A stretch of DNA of 64,000 nt from Virgibacillus_N oceani_A. GTDB lineage: Bacteria > Bacillota > Bacilli > Bacillales > Amphibacillaceae. Where the stretch lies: NCBI GenBank assembly GCA_041521345.1, contig JBGOHB010000011.1; one strand, written 5' to 3'. The notes under the pieces are model-generated. The model did no database searches. It saw only the letters and a program-made list of their open reading frames with translations, and was not told where the DNA came from. This document shows, piece after piece, positions 1 through 8,655 of the stretch (position 1 is the stretch's first letter; every line of letters begins with the position of its first letter). Both the position numbers and the translations under genes were made by a program.

Positions 1-101
1 TGACTTTCTTTTTCCACCTTCTCTTCCTGTTGAACAAACATATCACGCGCTTCAACTGCAAGGTCTGTTCTGACTTGAAAATTTAATTGTTCATTACTCA
101 T
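1..101 (-). CDS. gpr: Germination protease GPR, N-terminal part (cut by window edge)
   Basis: Reading leftwards from an ATG at 101 gives MSNEQLNFQVRTDLAVEARD and then an acidic stretch; only the first 33 codons are inside the window. The VRTDLAVEA block matches the start of GPR, the endopeptidase that degrades small acid-soluble spore proteins during germination and is made as a zymogen in the forespore. An AAAGGGTG ribosome binding site lies just upstream. Position next to rpsT is the usual one in Bacillus. The identification rests on this short N-terminus plus synteny. Confidence 0.8.
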   Translation of the reverse strand, partial: MSNEQLNFQVRTDLAVEARDMFVQQEEKVEKES

Positions 102-307
102 CGTTTTCACCCTTTCACAATTCCTCAATAATAGCGTTCACAAATAAATAAAAGTCATACATGCCTGATGAAAGCTCTTGAAAACAGGGAAGACCTCTGA
201 TAAAATGCTATTGTCCACTAAAATGGATTTAGATTCGGCCATTGCTTTTATTTTTAGCTACATTAGCAATTATGATCTAACATGCTTACATTTGGGAGGT
301 GAAACCA

Positions 308-574
308 ATGGCTAACATTAAATCTGCAATTAAACGTGTAGAAACAACAAATAAAAAACGTGCACAAAACGGCGCACAAAAAGCTGAAATGCGTTCAATG
401 ATTAAACGTGTAGAAACACTAGTGGAAAAAAACGACGTGGAAAATGCTAGAGCTGCGTTGCAATCTGCCAAGAAACATATTGATAAAGCGGTCCAAAAAG
501 GACTTATTCACAAAAACAACGGAAACCGTCAAAAGTCCAACCTCGATCAAAAAGTGAAAGGTATTGGTGCCTAA
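308..574 (+). CDS. rpsT: 30S ribosomal protein S20
   Basis: This 88-residue, Lys/Arg-rich protein begins MANIKSAIKRVETTNKKR and has the usual length and composition of bacterial S20, which binds 16S rRNA early in 30S assembly. The ATG at 308 is preferred because GGGAGGTG sits directly before it; a longer reading from the GTG at 299 would start inside that ribosome binding site. A TATGAT box at 271-276 could be a -10 but has no good -35. The gene is divergent from gpr and convergent with holA, and its stop is followed at once by a GC-rich repeat. Confidence 0.97.
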   Translation: MANIKSAIKRVETTNKKRAQNGAQKAEMRSMIKRVETLVEKNDVENARAALQSAKKHIDKAVQKGLIHKNNGNRQKSNLDQKVKGIGA

Positions 575-577
575 CAG

Positions 578-690
578 AAGCGGAAGCGCCGAGTTAGCAA
601 CGTACAGACTGGCCTTGGGGCTGCGCTGAATGCTCACCCTACCGTAAACATTCGATATCGCTGAGTGTTGGAGCTGGCCCGGGCTGTTTC
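578..690. repeat. GC-rich repeat directly after the rpsT stop (family C copy 1)
   Basis: This stretch is far more GC-rich than its surroundings and starts four bases after the rpsT stop. Its first ~35 bases (GGAAGCGCCGAGTTAG, a short variable part, then GACTG) align with the sequence directly after the spoVB stop at 56150. It contains imperfect palindromes such as AACATTC/GAGTGTT near 647-670. It looks like a REP-type extragenic element; function unknown. Confidence 0.5.
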
Positions 691-739
691 TATATTATAA
701 ATCATCCACAAACCCTAAATGATATATTTCCTAAGCAGA

Positions 740-770
740 AAAAATGATCCCATATACCGGGATCATTTTT
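740..770. terminator. Bidirectional terminator between rpsT and holA
   Basis: AAAAATGATCCC and GGGATCATTTTT form a 12-bp perfect stem with a 7-base loop. The A-run on one side and T-run on the other let it end transcripts from both convergent genes, rpsT and holA. Confidence 0.9.
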
Positions 771-783
771 CATTTCAATATTA

Positions 784-1815
784 TCACCTTGGCGCTTTTT
801 CTTGCTGAATCAGATCATACAACAGAAATTCAAATGCAAGACCTTTCTCCATTGTGCCCTGTTTCATTTGCGCATCCGTACTCGCCAATTTATCCATAAT
901 GCTTTTCAGATTTGAAAGTGTAAATTGCCGTTCTCTTTTTAATGCTATTTTAATTACAAATGGGTGTGCCCGCAGCCGCTTTTGCATGTCAAATTGACTT
1001 ATTCCTTTTTGTTTTAACAGTTTTACCTGCAAGAGCATCCGAAACTGAAAAGCAAGCAATGCAATAAGTGCTATCGGTTCTTCTCTCATTTTTTCCAGAT
1101 CTTTATAAATCGATATCGCTTTATGTAAATCACGGTCAATGACTGCATCCACAAGTCGCAGTGAGGAGCTTTCTGGCGTACGTGATAATAAACCTTCCGC
1201 AGCTTCCTTCGTAATGGAGCCGTTATCACCTGCAAATGCGGCAAGCTTTCCTATTTCGTTTTCTAAGAGATGCAAGTTTGTTGACAGCTCGGTTTCCATA
1301 AGCTCTCTTGCGTCCTGATCAATATTCACGTTATACTTAGAACTCAATTCATCCAGCCAGCTGCCCGTCTCATACGCTTTAACTGATTGACATGGAACGA
1401 TCGTAGACTTTTTTTTCAGCAGTTTGCTGATTTTTTTTCTTTCGTCTATCTTTTCATATGGAGCAATAAAGGCAATAATCGAGTAATCAGCCGGATGATC
1501 CAGATATGCTTCAAGAATGGAAAGATCATGCTCGAAATCAAGTGTGTCCGGTTTCGCTTTTAAAAAGACCGGGTTGGTTGCAAGGATTAATTTTCTATCT
1601 TCAAAAAAAGGAAAGGTTTCCGCATCCCTGATTACTTCCTGTACAGGGGACTCCTTCAGGTCATAAACAGCTACATTATCTTTTTCTTCCCCTAACACTG
1701 CTTCAGTTATCTCGGTTCTAAATTGCTGTATAAAATAGCTTTCTGACCCGTAAACTAAATAAACCGGCGAAATCTGTTTCTTTTTAATTTGTTTCATCAC
1801 TTCCGAATATGACAT
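784..1815 (-). CDS. holA: DNA polymerase III delta subunit
   Basis: A 343-residue protein starting MSYSEVMKQIKKKQISPVYL with the YLVYGSESYFI segment typical of the delta subunit N-terminus. Delta opens the beta clamp within the clamp loader. The family is weakly conserved, but length, opening motif and position between rpsT and yqzM/comEC all fit HolA (YqeN). ATG at 1815 follows GGAGTGG; a GTG three codons earlier falls within that ribosome binding site. Confidence 0.92.
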   Translation of the reverse strand: MSYSEVMKQIKKKQISPVYLVYGSESYFIQQFRTEITEAVLGEEKDNVAVYDLKESPVQEVIRDAETFPFFEDRKLILATNPVFLKAKPDTLDFEHDLSILEAYLDHPADYSIIAFIAPYEKIDERKKISKLLKKKSTIVPCQSVKAYETGSWLDELSSKYNVNIDQDARELMETELSTNLHLLENEIGKLAAFAGDNGSITKEAAEGLLSRTPESSSLRLVDAVIDRDLHKAISIYKDLEKMREEPIALIALLAFQFRMLLQVKLLKQKGISQFDMQKRLRAHPFVIKIALKRERQFTLSNLKSIMDKLASTDAQMKQGTMEKGLAFEFLLYDLIQQEKAPR

Positions 1816-2133
1816 CGCGTCCACTCCACTAATTGATTTTCCTATACTATAATGTTAATGGTAAATTGTTCATTGTCGAATAGCAAGGAAATCAGGGGAA
1901 TTTTAAGAGCAAAAATCCCCCTGTCATCTATATCAACGTTCAGCATACAGACCTAGGAACTGTACACTAAACGATATTTGCTGTGTACTTATAGATTTTC
2001 CCGACTTAGTAATACTATAGATGTAAAGTCTTTCTAAAAATGGATAAGCATATTATTATGTGACATTTTATAGGCAAAAGTAGATTTTTTCTGGAATTTA
2101 TTCTATACTAATGATGACATAGGAGGGGTTAGT
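1816..2133. other. Intergenic region between holA and yqzM
   Basis: About 318 bp, AT-rich, separating divergent holA and yqzM. It holds an imperfect inverted repeat (AGGGGAATTTT at 1894-1904, AAAATCCCCCT at 1912-1922) without a U-run, so probably not a terminator. TATACT at 2104-2109 is a possible -10 for yqzM with a poor -35. Nothing else recognised. Confidence 0.5.
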
Positions 2134-2268
2134 GTGAATGAGTTTGAAAATGATGTTCAATCAAAAAATAATGATGTAGTTGATTCAATTAAGGGCTTTG
2201 GCTTTTCATTCATTTTCTGGGTGTTACTTTTCACTATTGGTGTCATAATCAGTGTAGTTATGCGATAA
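2134..2268 (+). CDS. yqzM: YqzM-like small membrane protein
   Basis: A 44-codon gene starting with GTG after AGGAGG (2121-2126). The product begins MNEFENDVQSKNNDVVDS, close to B. subtilis YqzM, and continues into one hydrophobic segment at about residues 22-43, ending MR. It is probably a single-pass membrane peptide of unknown function. B. subtilis carries yqzM at the same place between comEC and holA, which supports the call. A strong terminator follows 29 bp downstream. Confidence 0.85.
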   Translation: MNEFENDVQSKNNDVVDSIKGFGFSFIFWVLLFTIGVIISVVMR

Positions 2269-2297
2269 CAGCAACAAAACTTATCGGCACATAGAAT

Positions 2298-2327
2298 AAA
2301 GAGACTGAATTACGACAGTCTCTTTTT
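2298..2327 (+). terminator. Terminator of yqzM
   Basis: AAAGAGACTG and CAGTCTCTTT form a 10-bp perfect stem with an 8-base loop, followed by a T-run. It sits between convergent yqzM and comEC and may serve both. Confidence 0.9.
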
Positions 2328-2395
2328 TATTTGTACAAGTGATGATGAAATATGCGAATAACTTTTCCTACAAACTGCTTTATCTTCATCATATC

Positions 2396-4675
2396 CTATG
2401 GCATGAACTTATAAAATGTTCCTTCATTTTGTTTAAAACGAAACTGGACTGCTCCATTTTTGTCCGTTCGTAAAATGACTGACTCTTCTAAACGTGTTAA
2501 CACCTCACTGGAAGGATGGCCATAGGAATTATTAATGCCTACCGGAATTAAAGCATACTTTGGATTTATTGCATCAATAAACGATTGACCCGTAGAAGTG
2601 TCACTGCCATGGTGTGCCACCTTTAAAACATCAACACTTAAATTGGGATAATGTTCGATTATTTCTATTTCTTCCTTTTTGCCGATATCACCAGTAAAAA
2701 GCCACTGTTTGCCTCCTGCTTCTGTATATAAGACAAGTGAATTTTCATTTGCTCCTTCTTGATTCTGAACTGGTGCCAATACATGAAAATATTGACCACC
2801 TAATTCCACGCCTTCCCGATGAGAAATCCTTTTGATATCCACATTATTTTCCAGCCAGTGCAAAGCAGTTTGATCATTAAATTGATAAAACTCACTGACA
2901 AGGATTTGATCAATATCCAATTCCTCAACCATAAAAGACACACTTCCCATATGGTCCATATCCTCATGGCTAATAAAGACAGCATCAATTTTTTGGATTC
3001 CTCTTGAATAAAGATAAGGTTTGATAATTTGTTTGTATACATTATTATTTGGTTCCATGTCTTCAAAAGAATACCTTGCCCCTGCATCGATCATAAAAAC
3101 CCCTCTACGATAAGGAAGCTCTATAACAAAGGCATCTCCTTGTCCAATATCCAGCATGGTGATCCTTCCTTCAGAAGATAAATACGGCTGCATCAATAAG
3201 CCGGTCATTAATAAACAAATACATATTCCATATACAAAGCTTTTCTTCCTGTTATTTTTTTCCATATGAAACATCATGATAAGTAAGAATCCATAGTAAC
3301 CAACAATGAACGTAAGTGGCATGGAACCTGTAATCCAAGGAAAACTAAAATGAGCATCAATAAATTTGATGAAATTCAGAAAATGACGATGTACAAATAG
3401 GAAGATATAATCAAACATACCAGACAGCATAGAAATTGGTGCCGTTATTAAAATTAGGAACATACCAGGAATAACAAGAAAGGAAAAGTATGGTACTACG
3501 ATAACATTCAGAAGGATGGACAGCGGCTGAAAATAAGAAAAGTAGTTCATTAGAAGCGGCAGAATCATCATTTGGGCAATAAAGCTTATTTGCAATGTCT
3601 GAAACAACATGTGACCAGAAGAAGCAATCCAACTTCTGGAAAGCAATAATCCGAAAGTAACGGTAAATGATAATTGAAAACCTACATGATAAATAATATA
3701 AGGATCAGAAAGAGTTAATAATAGAAACACGATGCTAAGTACATCGGTTAAAATTAGATGGAGCTTCAATTTATTCAATATTATAAAAAGGAAAACCATT
3801 GTACTTGCCCGCCATACAGACGGTTCTCCCCCGGCTACAATCGCGTAAACCGGCAGAAATAACAGCATAATCCAGGCTGCTTTCTCTTTCGTTGCCAGAT
3901 TTAACTTAATGAGCAGAAAATAAACGACAGAAATAATGATCCCGACATGCAGACCTGAAATGGCAAGAATATGGGATAAACTCCAGCGCTGAAATAATTC
4001 AATGGTATCGTCCGCAATATCATCGTCATTGCCTAGAACCAGTGCATTTAACCAGGCTGCTGTATAAGGATTTATGTTTTCTTCAACATAGCGGAATAAT
4101 GTGGCACGGAGGGAGTAAAAACGATGGAAGAAAGCCGAGCCTTCACACGTTATTTCATCCAGGGAAGAAACAATGATCTGTGTCGTAATGTCCCTTGTTA
4201 ATAAATATTCCCGGTAATTAAACTGACCCGGATTTCTGCTTTCATCAGGTAATTGCTCTGCTCCAGGAACCGTACAAGCTGCACCATATTTCAAATGGGA
4301 ATATTGACTGTATGCAAGTGAGTCCTCGCTATCTTGAGGAAAAAATAGGATGAGGGTATTTTGTCCTGTTTCTTTACGGAGGGTAAATTCCACTTTCTGC
4401 TTTGAAACATCCACTTCACTGCTAATGGTACCCTGAATATCTCCTGTTTCAGGTTCAGTTATGTCTGTGAAGTTTAAATCAGGGGAAGGTATATAGCTGT
4501 AGAAGAAGATGTAACAGGCTAAGGATAAAATAATAGGTGTTTTCCCTAACCGGTTACTGAAGTATAAATAACTGATCCAAATTAAAAAAAGGATCAAAGA
4601 CCAATAATGACTGAAATGTACATTGAAAATACTAACCACAACAGCAATTGCTGGAATATGCCAATAACCTTTCAT
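2396..4675 (-). CDS. comEC: ComEC DNA uptake channel protein
   Basis: A 759-residue polytopic membrane protein with the ComEC layout: N-terminal membrane segments and an extracellular domain (DUF4131), a central competence domain with many helices including the SLSHILAISGLHVGI signature near residue 235, and a C-terminal metallo-beta-lactamase-like domain with HEDMDHMGS, GDIG and VAHHGSDTS metal-ligand motifs. ComEC carries single-stranded DNA across the membrane during transformation; the C-terminal domain is proposed to degrade the other strand. The gene is last in comEA-comEB-comEC and begins 8 bp after comEB behind AGGAACAG. Length and motifs are complete, so it looks functional. Confidence 0.96.
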   Translation of the reverse strand: MKGYWHIPAIAVVVSIFNVHFSHYWSLILFLIWISYLYFSNRLGKTPIILSLACYIFFYSYIPSPDLNFTDITEPETGDIQGTISSEVDVSKQKVEFTLRKETGQNTLILFFPQDSEDSLAYSQYSHLKYGAACTVPGAEQLPDESRNPGQFNYREYLLTRDITTQIIVSSLDEITCEGSAFFHRFYSLRATLFRYVEENINPYTAAWLNALVLGNDDDIADDTIELFQRWSLSHILAISGLHVGIIISVVYFLLIKLNLATKEKAAWIMLLFLPVYAIVAGGEPSVWRASTMVFLFIILNKLKLHLILTDVLSIVFLLLTLSDPYIIYHVGFQLSFTVTFGLLLSRSWIASSGHMLFQTLQISFIAQMMILPLLMNYFSYFQPLSILLNVIVVPYFSFLVIPGMFLILITAPISMLSGMFDYIFLFVHRHFLNFIKFIDAHFSFPWITGSMPLTFIVGYYGFLLIMMFHMEKNNRKKSFVYGICICLLMTGLLMQPYLSSEGRITMLDIGQGDAFVIELPYRRGVFMIDAGARYSFEDMEPNNNVYKQIIKPYLYSRGIQKIDAVFISHEDMDHMGSVSFMVEELDIDQILVSEFYQFNDQTALHWLENNVDIKRISHREGVELGGQYFHVLAPVQNQEGANENSLVLYTEAGGKQWLFTGDIGKKEEIEIIEHYPNLSVDVLKVAHHGSDTSTGQSFIDAINPKYALIPVGINNSYGHPSSEVLTRLEESVILRTDKNGAVQFRFKQNEGTFYKFMP

Positions 4676-4683
4676 ATCTGTTC

Positions 4684-5253
4684 CTAAGGCTTTTCCGGAA
4701 AAAGTTTTTCCGCCTGCTGTTTTAATTTATCGACTTCATCTCTATTACCCATCATAGGTTCAAGTCTTCCCAGCAGCTCATCTACATAATTTTTTTTCTG
4801 CTGGTAATTCGTATCTACAGCCAAATAGTCCAGCTCTACTTTTTTCATTTTCACTCCGGCTTCCTCGAATAGCTGAATAGCAAATTCATTGTTACGATAG
4901 TCTTCCTCATAGTACACCGTCTTAATTCCTGCTTGAATAAGCTGCTTGCTGCATTGCAGGCAAGGAAAATGGGTAATATAAATATCTGCGTTCTTGGTTG
5001 GAACGCCAAATTTGGCACATTGCAAGAGGGCATTGGCTTCTGCGTGAACCGTACGCACGCAATGTCCATCCACAACATAACAGCCTTCATCAATACAATG
5101 AACACTGTCGGAAACACTTCCGTTATATCCGCCCGCGATAATCCGTTTTTCACGCACAATAGTGGCACCTACCATTAGTCTCGTACAAGTACTGCGGAGT
5201 TTCAGCAATTGACTTTGTGCCATAAAATATTGATCCCAAGATATTCTTTCCAT
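4684..5253 (-). CDS. comEB: ComEB, dCMP deaminase family protein
   Basis: A 189-residue zinc-dependent deaminase. The HAE motif (TVHAEANAL) supplies a zinc ligand and the catalytic glutamate, and PCLQC supplies two zinc-binding cysteines. The family converts dCMP to dUMP for dTTP synthesis. In B. subtilis comEB lies in the comE operon but is not required for DNA uptake, so its presence here probably reflects conserved operon structure. Clear AGGAG site before ATG 5253. It is separated from comEA by about 100 bp. Confidence 0.95.
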   Translation of the reverse strand: MERISWDQYFMAQSQLLKLRSTCTRLMVGATIVREKRIIAGGYNGSVSDSVHCIDEGCYVVDGHCVRTVHAEANALLQCAKFGVPTKNADIYITHFPCLQCSKQLIQAGIKTVYYEEDYRNNEFAIQLFEEAGVKMKKVELDYLAVDTNYQQKKNYVDELLGRLEPMMGNRDEVDKLKQQAEKLFPEKP

Positions 5254-5354
5254 CTGATATTCTCCTCATGTTATTTAAAATTGATATAAAGTTCCTACGA
5301 TAATACATAACTCACCATTTCAGTTTACGTTTATTAACATTATTCGTCAAAGAA

Positions 5355-5945
5355 CTAAGGTATAATTAAATCATCTTTGATATTGTCCAGTGTTTTTTGC
5401 CCGATCCCTGATATTTCAAGCAACTCGTCGACCGTATGAAATAAGCCATTTTCTTCCCTATATTGAATAATAGCTGCTGCTTTGGACGGGCCAATCCCGC
5501 TAAGCGATTCAATTTCCATTTGATCGGCGACATTAATTCGAATCTTTCCCAAATCATCAGTTCCACTGGTGGTTGAGTCTCCTTCTTCACCGATTTTCGA
5601 TATAATAATAATCATTTCATCATGAACCTTTTGGGCCAAATTCACCTGTGTCTGATCAGCCTCATCCGTAAAACCACCTGCTTTATGAATGACATCGTCC
5701 ACCCGGGAATTTGCTGACATTTCATATACACCCGGATTCCGTACTTCCCCTTTTACATCTACCATGAACTCCATTTCATGTGATTGGTTGTCCTCTTTTG
5801 ATTTATCATCTCCCTCTGCTGCTAAAACTTCTTGTAACTCAGCCTCTGGATTAGCACCTCCATCATCTCTTGTTATAAATAAAAATAGACCAATGACAAT
5901 AACAACAGGCACAAAAAATAACCCTTTTTTTATAAAATTATTCAA
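5355..5945 (-). CDS. comEA: ComEA, competence DNA receptor
   Basis: Membrane-anchored DNA-binding protein: an N-terminal hydrophobic anchor (FFVPVVIVIGLFLFI), an acidic linker, an SLBB-type domain (VDVKGEVRNPGVYEM) and a C-terminal helix-hairpin-helix pair (SLSGIGPSKAAAI and EISGIGQKTLDNI). It binds double-stranded DNA outside the cell and feeds ComEC. The TTG at 5945 is my choice since GGATGTG precedes it at good spacing; a GTG at 5954 lies too close to that site and a TTG at 5987 has no site. B. subtilis has comER divergently upstream; here comEA instead follows the yqeM terminator. Confidence 0.93.
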   Translation of the reverse strand: MNNFIKKGLFFVPVVIVIGLFLFITRDDGGANPEAELQEVLAAEGDDKSKEDNQSHEMEFMVDVKGEVRNPGVYEMSANSRVDDVIHKAGGFTDEADQTQVNLAQKVHDEMIIIISKIGEEGDSTTSGTDDLGKIRINVADQMEIESLSGIGPSKAAAIIQYREENGLFHTVDELLEISGIGQKTLDNIKDDLIIP

Positions 5946-6081
5946 GTGGGTCACATCCTTTTGATTGGAAATCAAAGTTGGTATCAATTCACGAAGTAAA
6001 GAAGTGGCTTCAGGAGGGTATTAAGAGAAAAAAAGCAGCTATTATTAATATATTCGACACCAACCCCGAAAATCCTTTTAA

Positions 6082-6122
6082 AAAATAGCACAGGGAAAAT
6101 TAAATTTACCCAGTGCTATTTT
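6082..6122 (-). terminator. Terminator at the yqeM 3' end
   Basis: AAAATAGCAC (6082-6091) and GTGCTATTTT (6113-6122) form a 10-bp stem, extended by GGG/CCC, with U-rich flank on the minus-strand transcript. One arm lies within the last codons of yqeM. It separates the yqe cluster from comEA. Confidence 0.9.
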
Positions 6123-6858
6123 CTGCTAAGAAGAAAATTCTTTCCGTGTCTTCTTTTGGATGTCCATTTTTCAAAGAAAAATCGCCATACAATTTTATAT
6201 TCCTGAATCCTGCATCAGCTAATAATTTTTTATAAATTTCAATTGAAAACGTCCGCTGATGGTGTAATTCATCAAACCGAATATACGTACCGCCTTCTAA
6301 TGAAAAAAATGTTATTTCATGAAACACTTCGCCAGGAGCATCGCCTCTAGTACAAAACCAGATATAAGACGTATCTTCCGTTACATCTGCAAATGTCTGA
6401 TTCATTAATTGATGCTCTAGATGATGTAAAGAATGCACATCAAATATAAATTGCCCGCCAGGTTTTAATGCATCTGCAACCCGGTGAAAAACAGCACTTA
6501 ATTCCTTTTCCGTTGTAATATAATTGATAGCATCACAATAGCTGATCACAAGATCCATATCCGCAAACCCGACAAGGTCGCGCATATCCTGATGAACCCA
6601 TTGGATAGACATGTTTTTATTATTCGCTTTATGGGCAGCCAATGTCAGCATATCCGAAGAATAATCCACACCTGTTACCTGATAACCACCCTCAGCCAGC
6701 CGCAATGCAATTTCGCCTGTACCGCAGCCCAAATCAATAATAGATTGAATAGCGCGATCTGAGTCATTTATGATTTGTGTTGTAAATTCCAGCCACTCAT
6801 CATAAGGTGCATCCGCCATAAATGTATCGTAAACACTAGCCATATGTTTATAAGCCAT
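6106..6858 (-). CDS. yqeM: SAM-dependent methyltransferase YqeM
   Basis: A 250-residue class I methyltransferase with the SAM-binding glycine motif DLGCGTGEIALRLA and downstream acidic residues (GVDYSSDML, QDMRDL). Length and place after rsfS match B. subtilis YqeM, whose substrate I do not know. The ATG at 6858 comes two bases after the rsfS stop with GGGGAATAAGC before it; a longer reading would run back into rsfS. Translationally coupled to rsfS. Confidence 0.9.
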   Translation of the reverse strand: MAYKHMASVYDTFMADAPYDEWLEFTTQIINDSDRAIQSIIDLGCGTGEIALRLAEGGYQVTGVDYSSDMLTLAAHKANNKNMSIQWVHQDMRDLVGFADMDLVISYCDAINYITTEKELSAVFHRVADALKPGGQFIFDVHSLHHLEHQLMNQTFADVTEDTSYIWFCTRGDAPGEVFHEITFFSLEGGTYIRFDELHHQRTFSIEIYKKLLADAGFRNIKLYGDFSLKNGHPKEDTERIFFLAENSTG

Positions 6859-6860
6859 GC

Positions 6861-7214
6861 TTATTCCCCGCTCAAATGCAATGTAACCTGGTCTGCATCT
6901 CCCCAAAGACGTTCCAGCTTATAATAATTCCGTTCATCTTTATGAAAAATATGACAGACAACATCCCCGAGATCTACTAAAACCCATCTTGCCTGTTCAA
7001 ACCCTTCCATCCGGTTTACCTGAATTTCACTTTCATCCATTGTTTCCTTAACACCGCGGGCAATAGCCTGTACCTGGCGCTCCGTATTTCCGTGGCAAAT
7101 TAAAAAATAATCCGCTACAAGTGAAACTTCATTCATATTTAATGCAAGAATATTTTCTGCTCTTTTTTCATCACATGCATTTGCAGCAAGCTGTAATACT
7201 TCTTCCTTTTCCAT
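6861..7214 (-). CDS. rsfS: Ribosomal silencing factor RsfS
   Basis: A 117-residue protein of the RsfS/Iojap family, with ACDEKRAENILALNM, VADYFLICHGNTERQVQAI and WVLVDLGDVVCHIF blocks. RsfS binds ribosomal protein L14 and blocks joining of the subunits under starvation. The gene starts at the end of yqeK after GGAGG and runs into yqeM, within the yqeG-to-yqeM transcription unit. Confidence 0.95.
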   Translation of the reverse strand: MEKEEVLQLAANACDEKRAENILALNMNEVSLVADYFLICHGNTERQVQAIARGVKETMDESEIQVNRMEGFEQARWVLVDLGDVVCHIFHKDERNYYKLERLWGDADQVTLHLSGE

Positions 7215-7793
7215 CTATAAATTACCTCCATTCAGGCGATTCGTTAAATCATTATAAGCATGAAATGTATCCGGATAAACAGTGGCTTCCTTCTGTATGA
7301 GAAACATGCAGGTATTTCGAGCCGTCATCCAGCATGCACGAAGCAAATCGGTTTCAGCCATCTCCCTTACTTCCTCTACACCCGGAAAATTTCTCTTTGG
7401 TTCTATATAATCAGCTAAAAATATAATCATTTCGAGTTTACTCATCTTTCCTTTTCCTGTCGTATGGTAATGGATCGCTGAGAGGATATCTTTATCTTTT
7501 ATTCCGCATTCCCTCTCAACTAAAACTGCTCCAACCGGTCCATGCCATAGTTCGTGATGATAATTCAGTAAATCTTTTGGCAATGTTCCGGTTGTTTTAA
7601 TCCATCTTGCCATTTCCTCAGGTTCCCGGTATTTTGCATAATCATGGAGAATAGCCGCAAGTTCGGTTTTTTCCTCGGAAGCATCATATAACTTTGCCAA
7701 GTGAATACCCGTTTCTGCAACTCTTAACGTATGTTCAAACCGTTCCCTTGTTAACTGCTTTTTTACTGTATCTATCGCTTTATCTTTCTTCAT
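7215..7793 (-). CDS. yqeK: YqeK, HD-domain Ap4A hydrolase
   Basis: A 192-residue HD-superfamily phosphohydrolase. Metal-binding residues are visible in FEHTLRVAETG, ILHDYAKYREPE, NYHHELWHGPVGA and AIHYHTTGK. YqeK proteins hydrolyse diadenosine tetraphosphate symmetrically to ADP. The gene overlaps nadD by 14 bp and abuts rsfS, so the three are translationally linked. Confidence 0.93.
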   Translation of the reverse strand: MKKDKAIDTVKKQLTRERFEHTLRVAETGIHLAKLYDASEEKTELAAILHDYAKYREPEEMARWIKTTGTLPKDLLNYHHELWHGPVGAVLVERECGIKDKDILSAIHYHTTGKGKMSKLEMIIFLADYIEPKRNFPGVEEVREMAETDLLRACWMTARNTCMFLIQKEATVYPDTFHAYNDLTNRLNGGNL

Positions 7794-8349
7794 ACAATCG
7801 TTTCTCCTTAATATAGCTGTATACTTTTTCCGGCGTTAAATAGGCAACAGATTCGCTGTTTTTCAGCCGCTCCCTTAGTAATGTGGATGAGATTTCAATG
7901 ATCGGTATGTTAATTTCAATGATCGGATAATGAGAAGAGAGCTTATATCCGGATCTTTTAACACCAACAAAATCCACCATACGGATGAGTTCATTAATCT
8001 TATGCCAATGAGGCAAGTATTCAACCATATCCGCCCCAATGATAAAATAAAAATCCACAGACGGATGGTTTTCCTTTAATAAAGAAATCGTATCAAACGT
8101 ATAGGAGTTTCCTGAGCGTTCAAGCTCAATGGTATTTACCTTGAAAATCGGATTGGAGGCGATGGCTAATTCCACCATCCTCACCCTGACTTCCGGACTT
8201 GCTATGGCACCATCTTTATGCGGCGGAGTAAAGGATGGAATAAACCACACCTCATCCAATCCGACTTTCTGCCGGACTTCTTCCGCTATAATTAAATGAC
8301 CGAGATGGGGCGGATCGAATGTACCGCCTAAAATACCTATTCGCTTCAT
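7780..8349 (-). CDS. nadD: Nicotinate-nucleotide adenylyltransferase
   Basis: A 189-residue nucleotidyltransferase with GGTFDPPHLGHL (nucleotide-binding loop with the HxGH histidines) and ISSTLLRERL near the C-terminus. NadD makes deamido-NAD from nicotinate mononucleotide and ATP, an essential NAD step. The ATG at 8349 fits the AGAGG site better than the ATG three codons earlier, which touches that site. Followed by overlapping yqeK. Confidence 0.96.
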   Translation of the reverse strand: MKRIGILGGTFDPPHLGHLIIAEEVRQKVGLDEVWFIPSFTPPHKDGAIASPEVRVRMVELAIASNPIFKVNTIELERSGNSYTFDTISLLKENHPSVDFYFIIGADMVEYLPHWHKINELIRMVDFVGVKRSGYKLSSHYPIIEINIPIIEISSTLLRERLKNSESVAYLTPEKVYSYIKEKRLYEER

Positions 8350-8363
8350 AACACCCATCCTCT

Positions 8364-8654
8364 TTAAGGTAACTGTATCTGTTTATTTTCTGCCGATTCT
8401 TTATACAGGACAAAATTGTTTCCGATTACTTGCACAATTTCTGAGTCCGTACCATTAGCAACTTCATTTACTACATCATCTTTATCATCCATATTATTTT
8501 GTAAAATACTTACTTTAATCAATTCCCGTAGTTCCAGTGCTTCATTGATTTGTTTCAGCATATTATCATTAACACCATCTTTGCCAACCTGAAAGATTGG
8601 CTTTTCATGATGTGCTTTTTTCCGTAAAAATCTTTTCTGTTTGCCTGTCAGCAT
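8364..8654 (-). CDS. yqeI: YqeI/YhbY, CRM-domain RNA-binding protein
   Basis: A 96-residue single CRM-domain protein: LTGKQKRFLRKKAHHEKPIFQVGK at its start contains the basic N-terminal region, followed by the GKDGVND loop that corresponds to the family GxxG region. E. coli YhbY associates with pre-50S particles. It lies one base downstream of aroE in the same run of genes as yqeH and rsfS, other ribosome-assembly factors. Confidence 0.92.
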   Translation of the reverse strand: MLTGKQKRFLRKKAHHEKPIFQVGKDGVNDNMLKQINEALELRELIKVSILQNNMDDKDDVVNEVANGTDSEIVQVIGNNFVLYKESAENKQIQLP

Positions 8655-8655
8655 A

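Noticed and set aside
102..200. Sigma-G promoter for gpr
   Set aside because: Only loose similarity to the sigma-F/G boxes; no convincing pair at the right spacing.
299..307. GTG start for rpsT three codons upstream
   Set aside because: The codon is part of the ribosome binding site used by the ATG at 308.
2341..2393. GATGATGAA/TTCATCAT inverted repeat after comEC
   Set aside because: The loop of about 35 bases is long and no U-run follows, so I do not call it a terminator.
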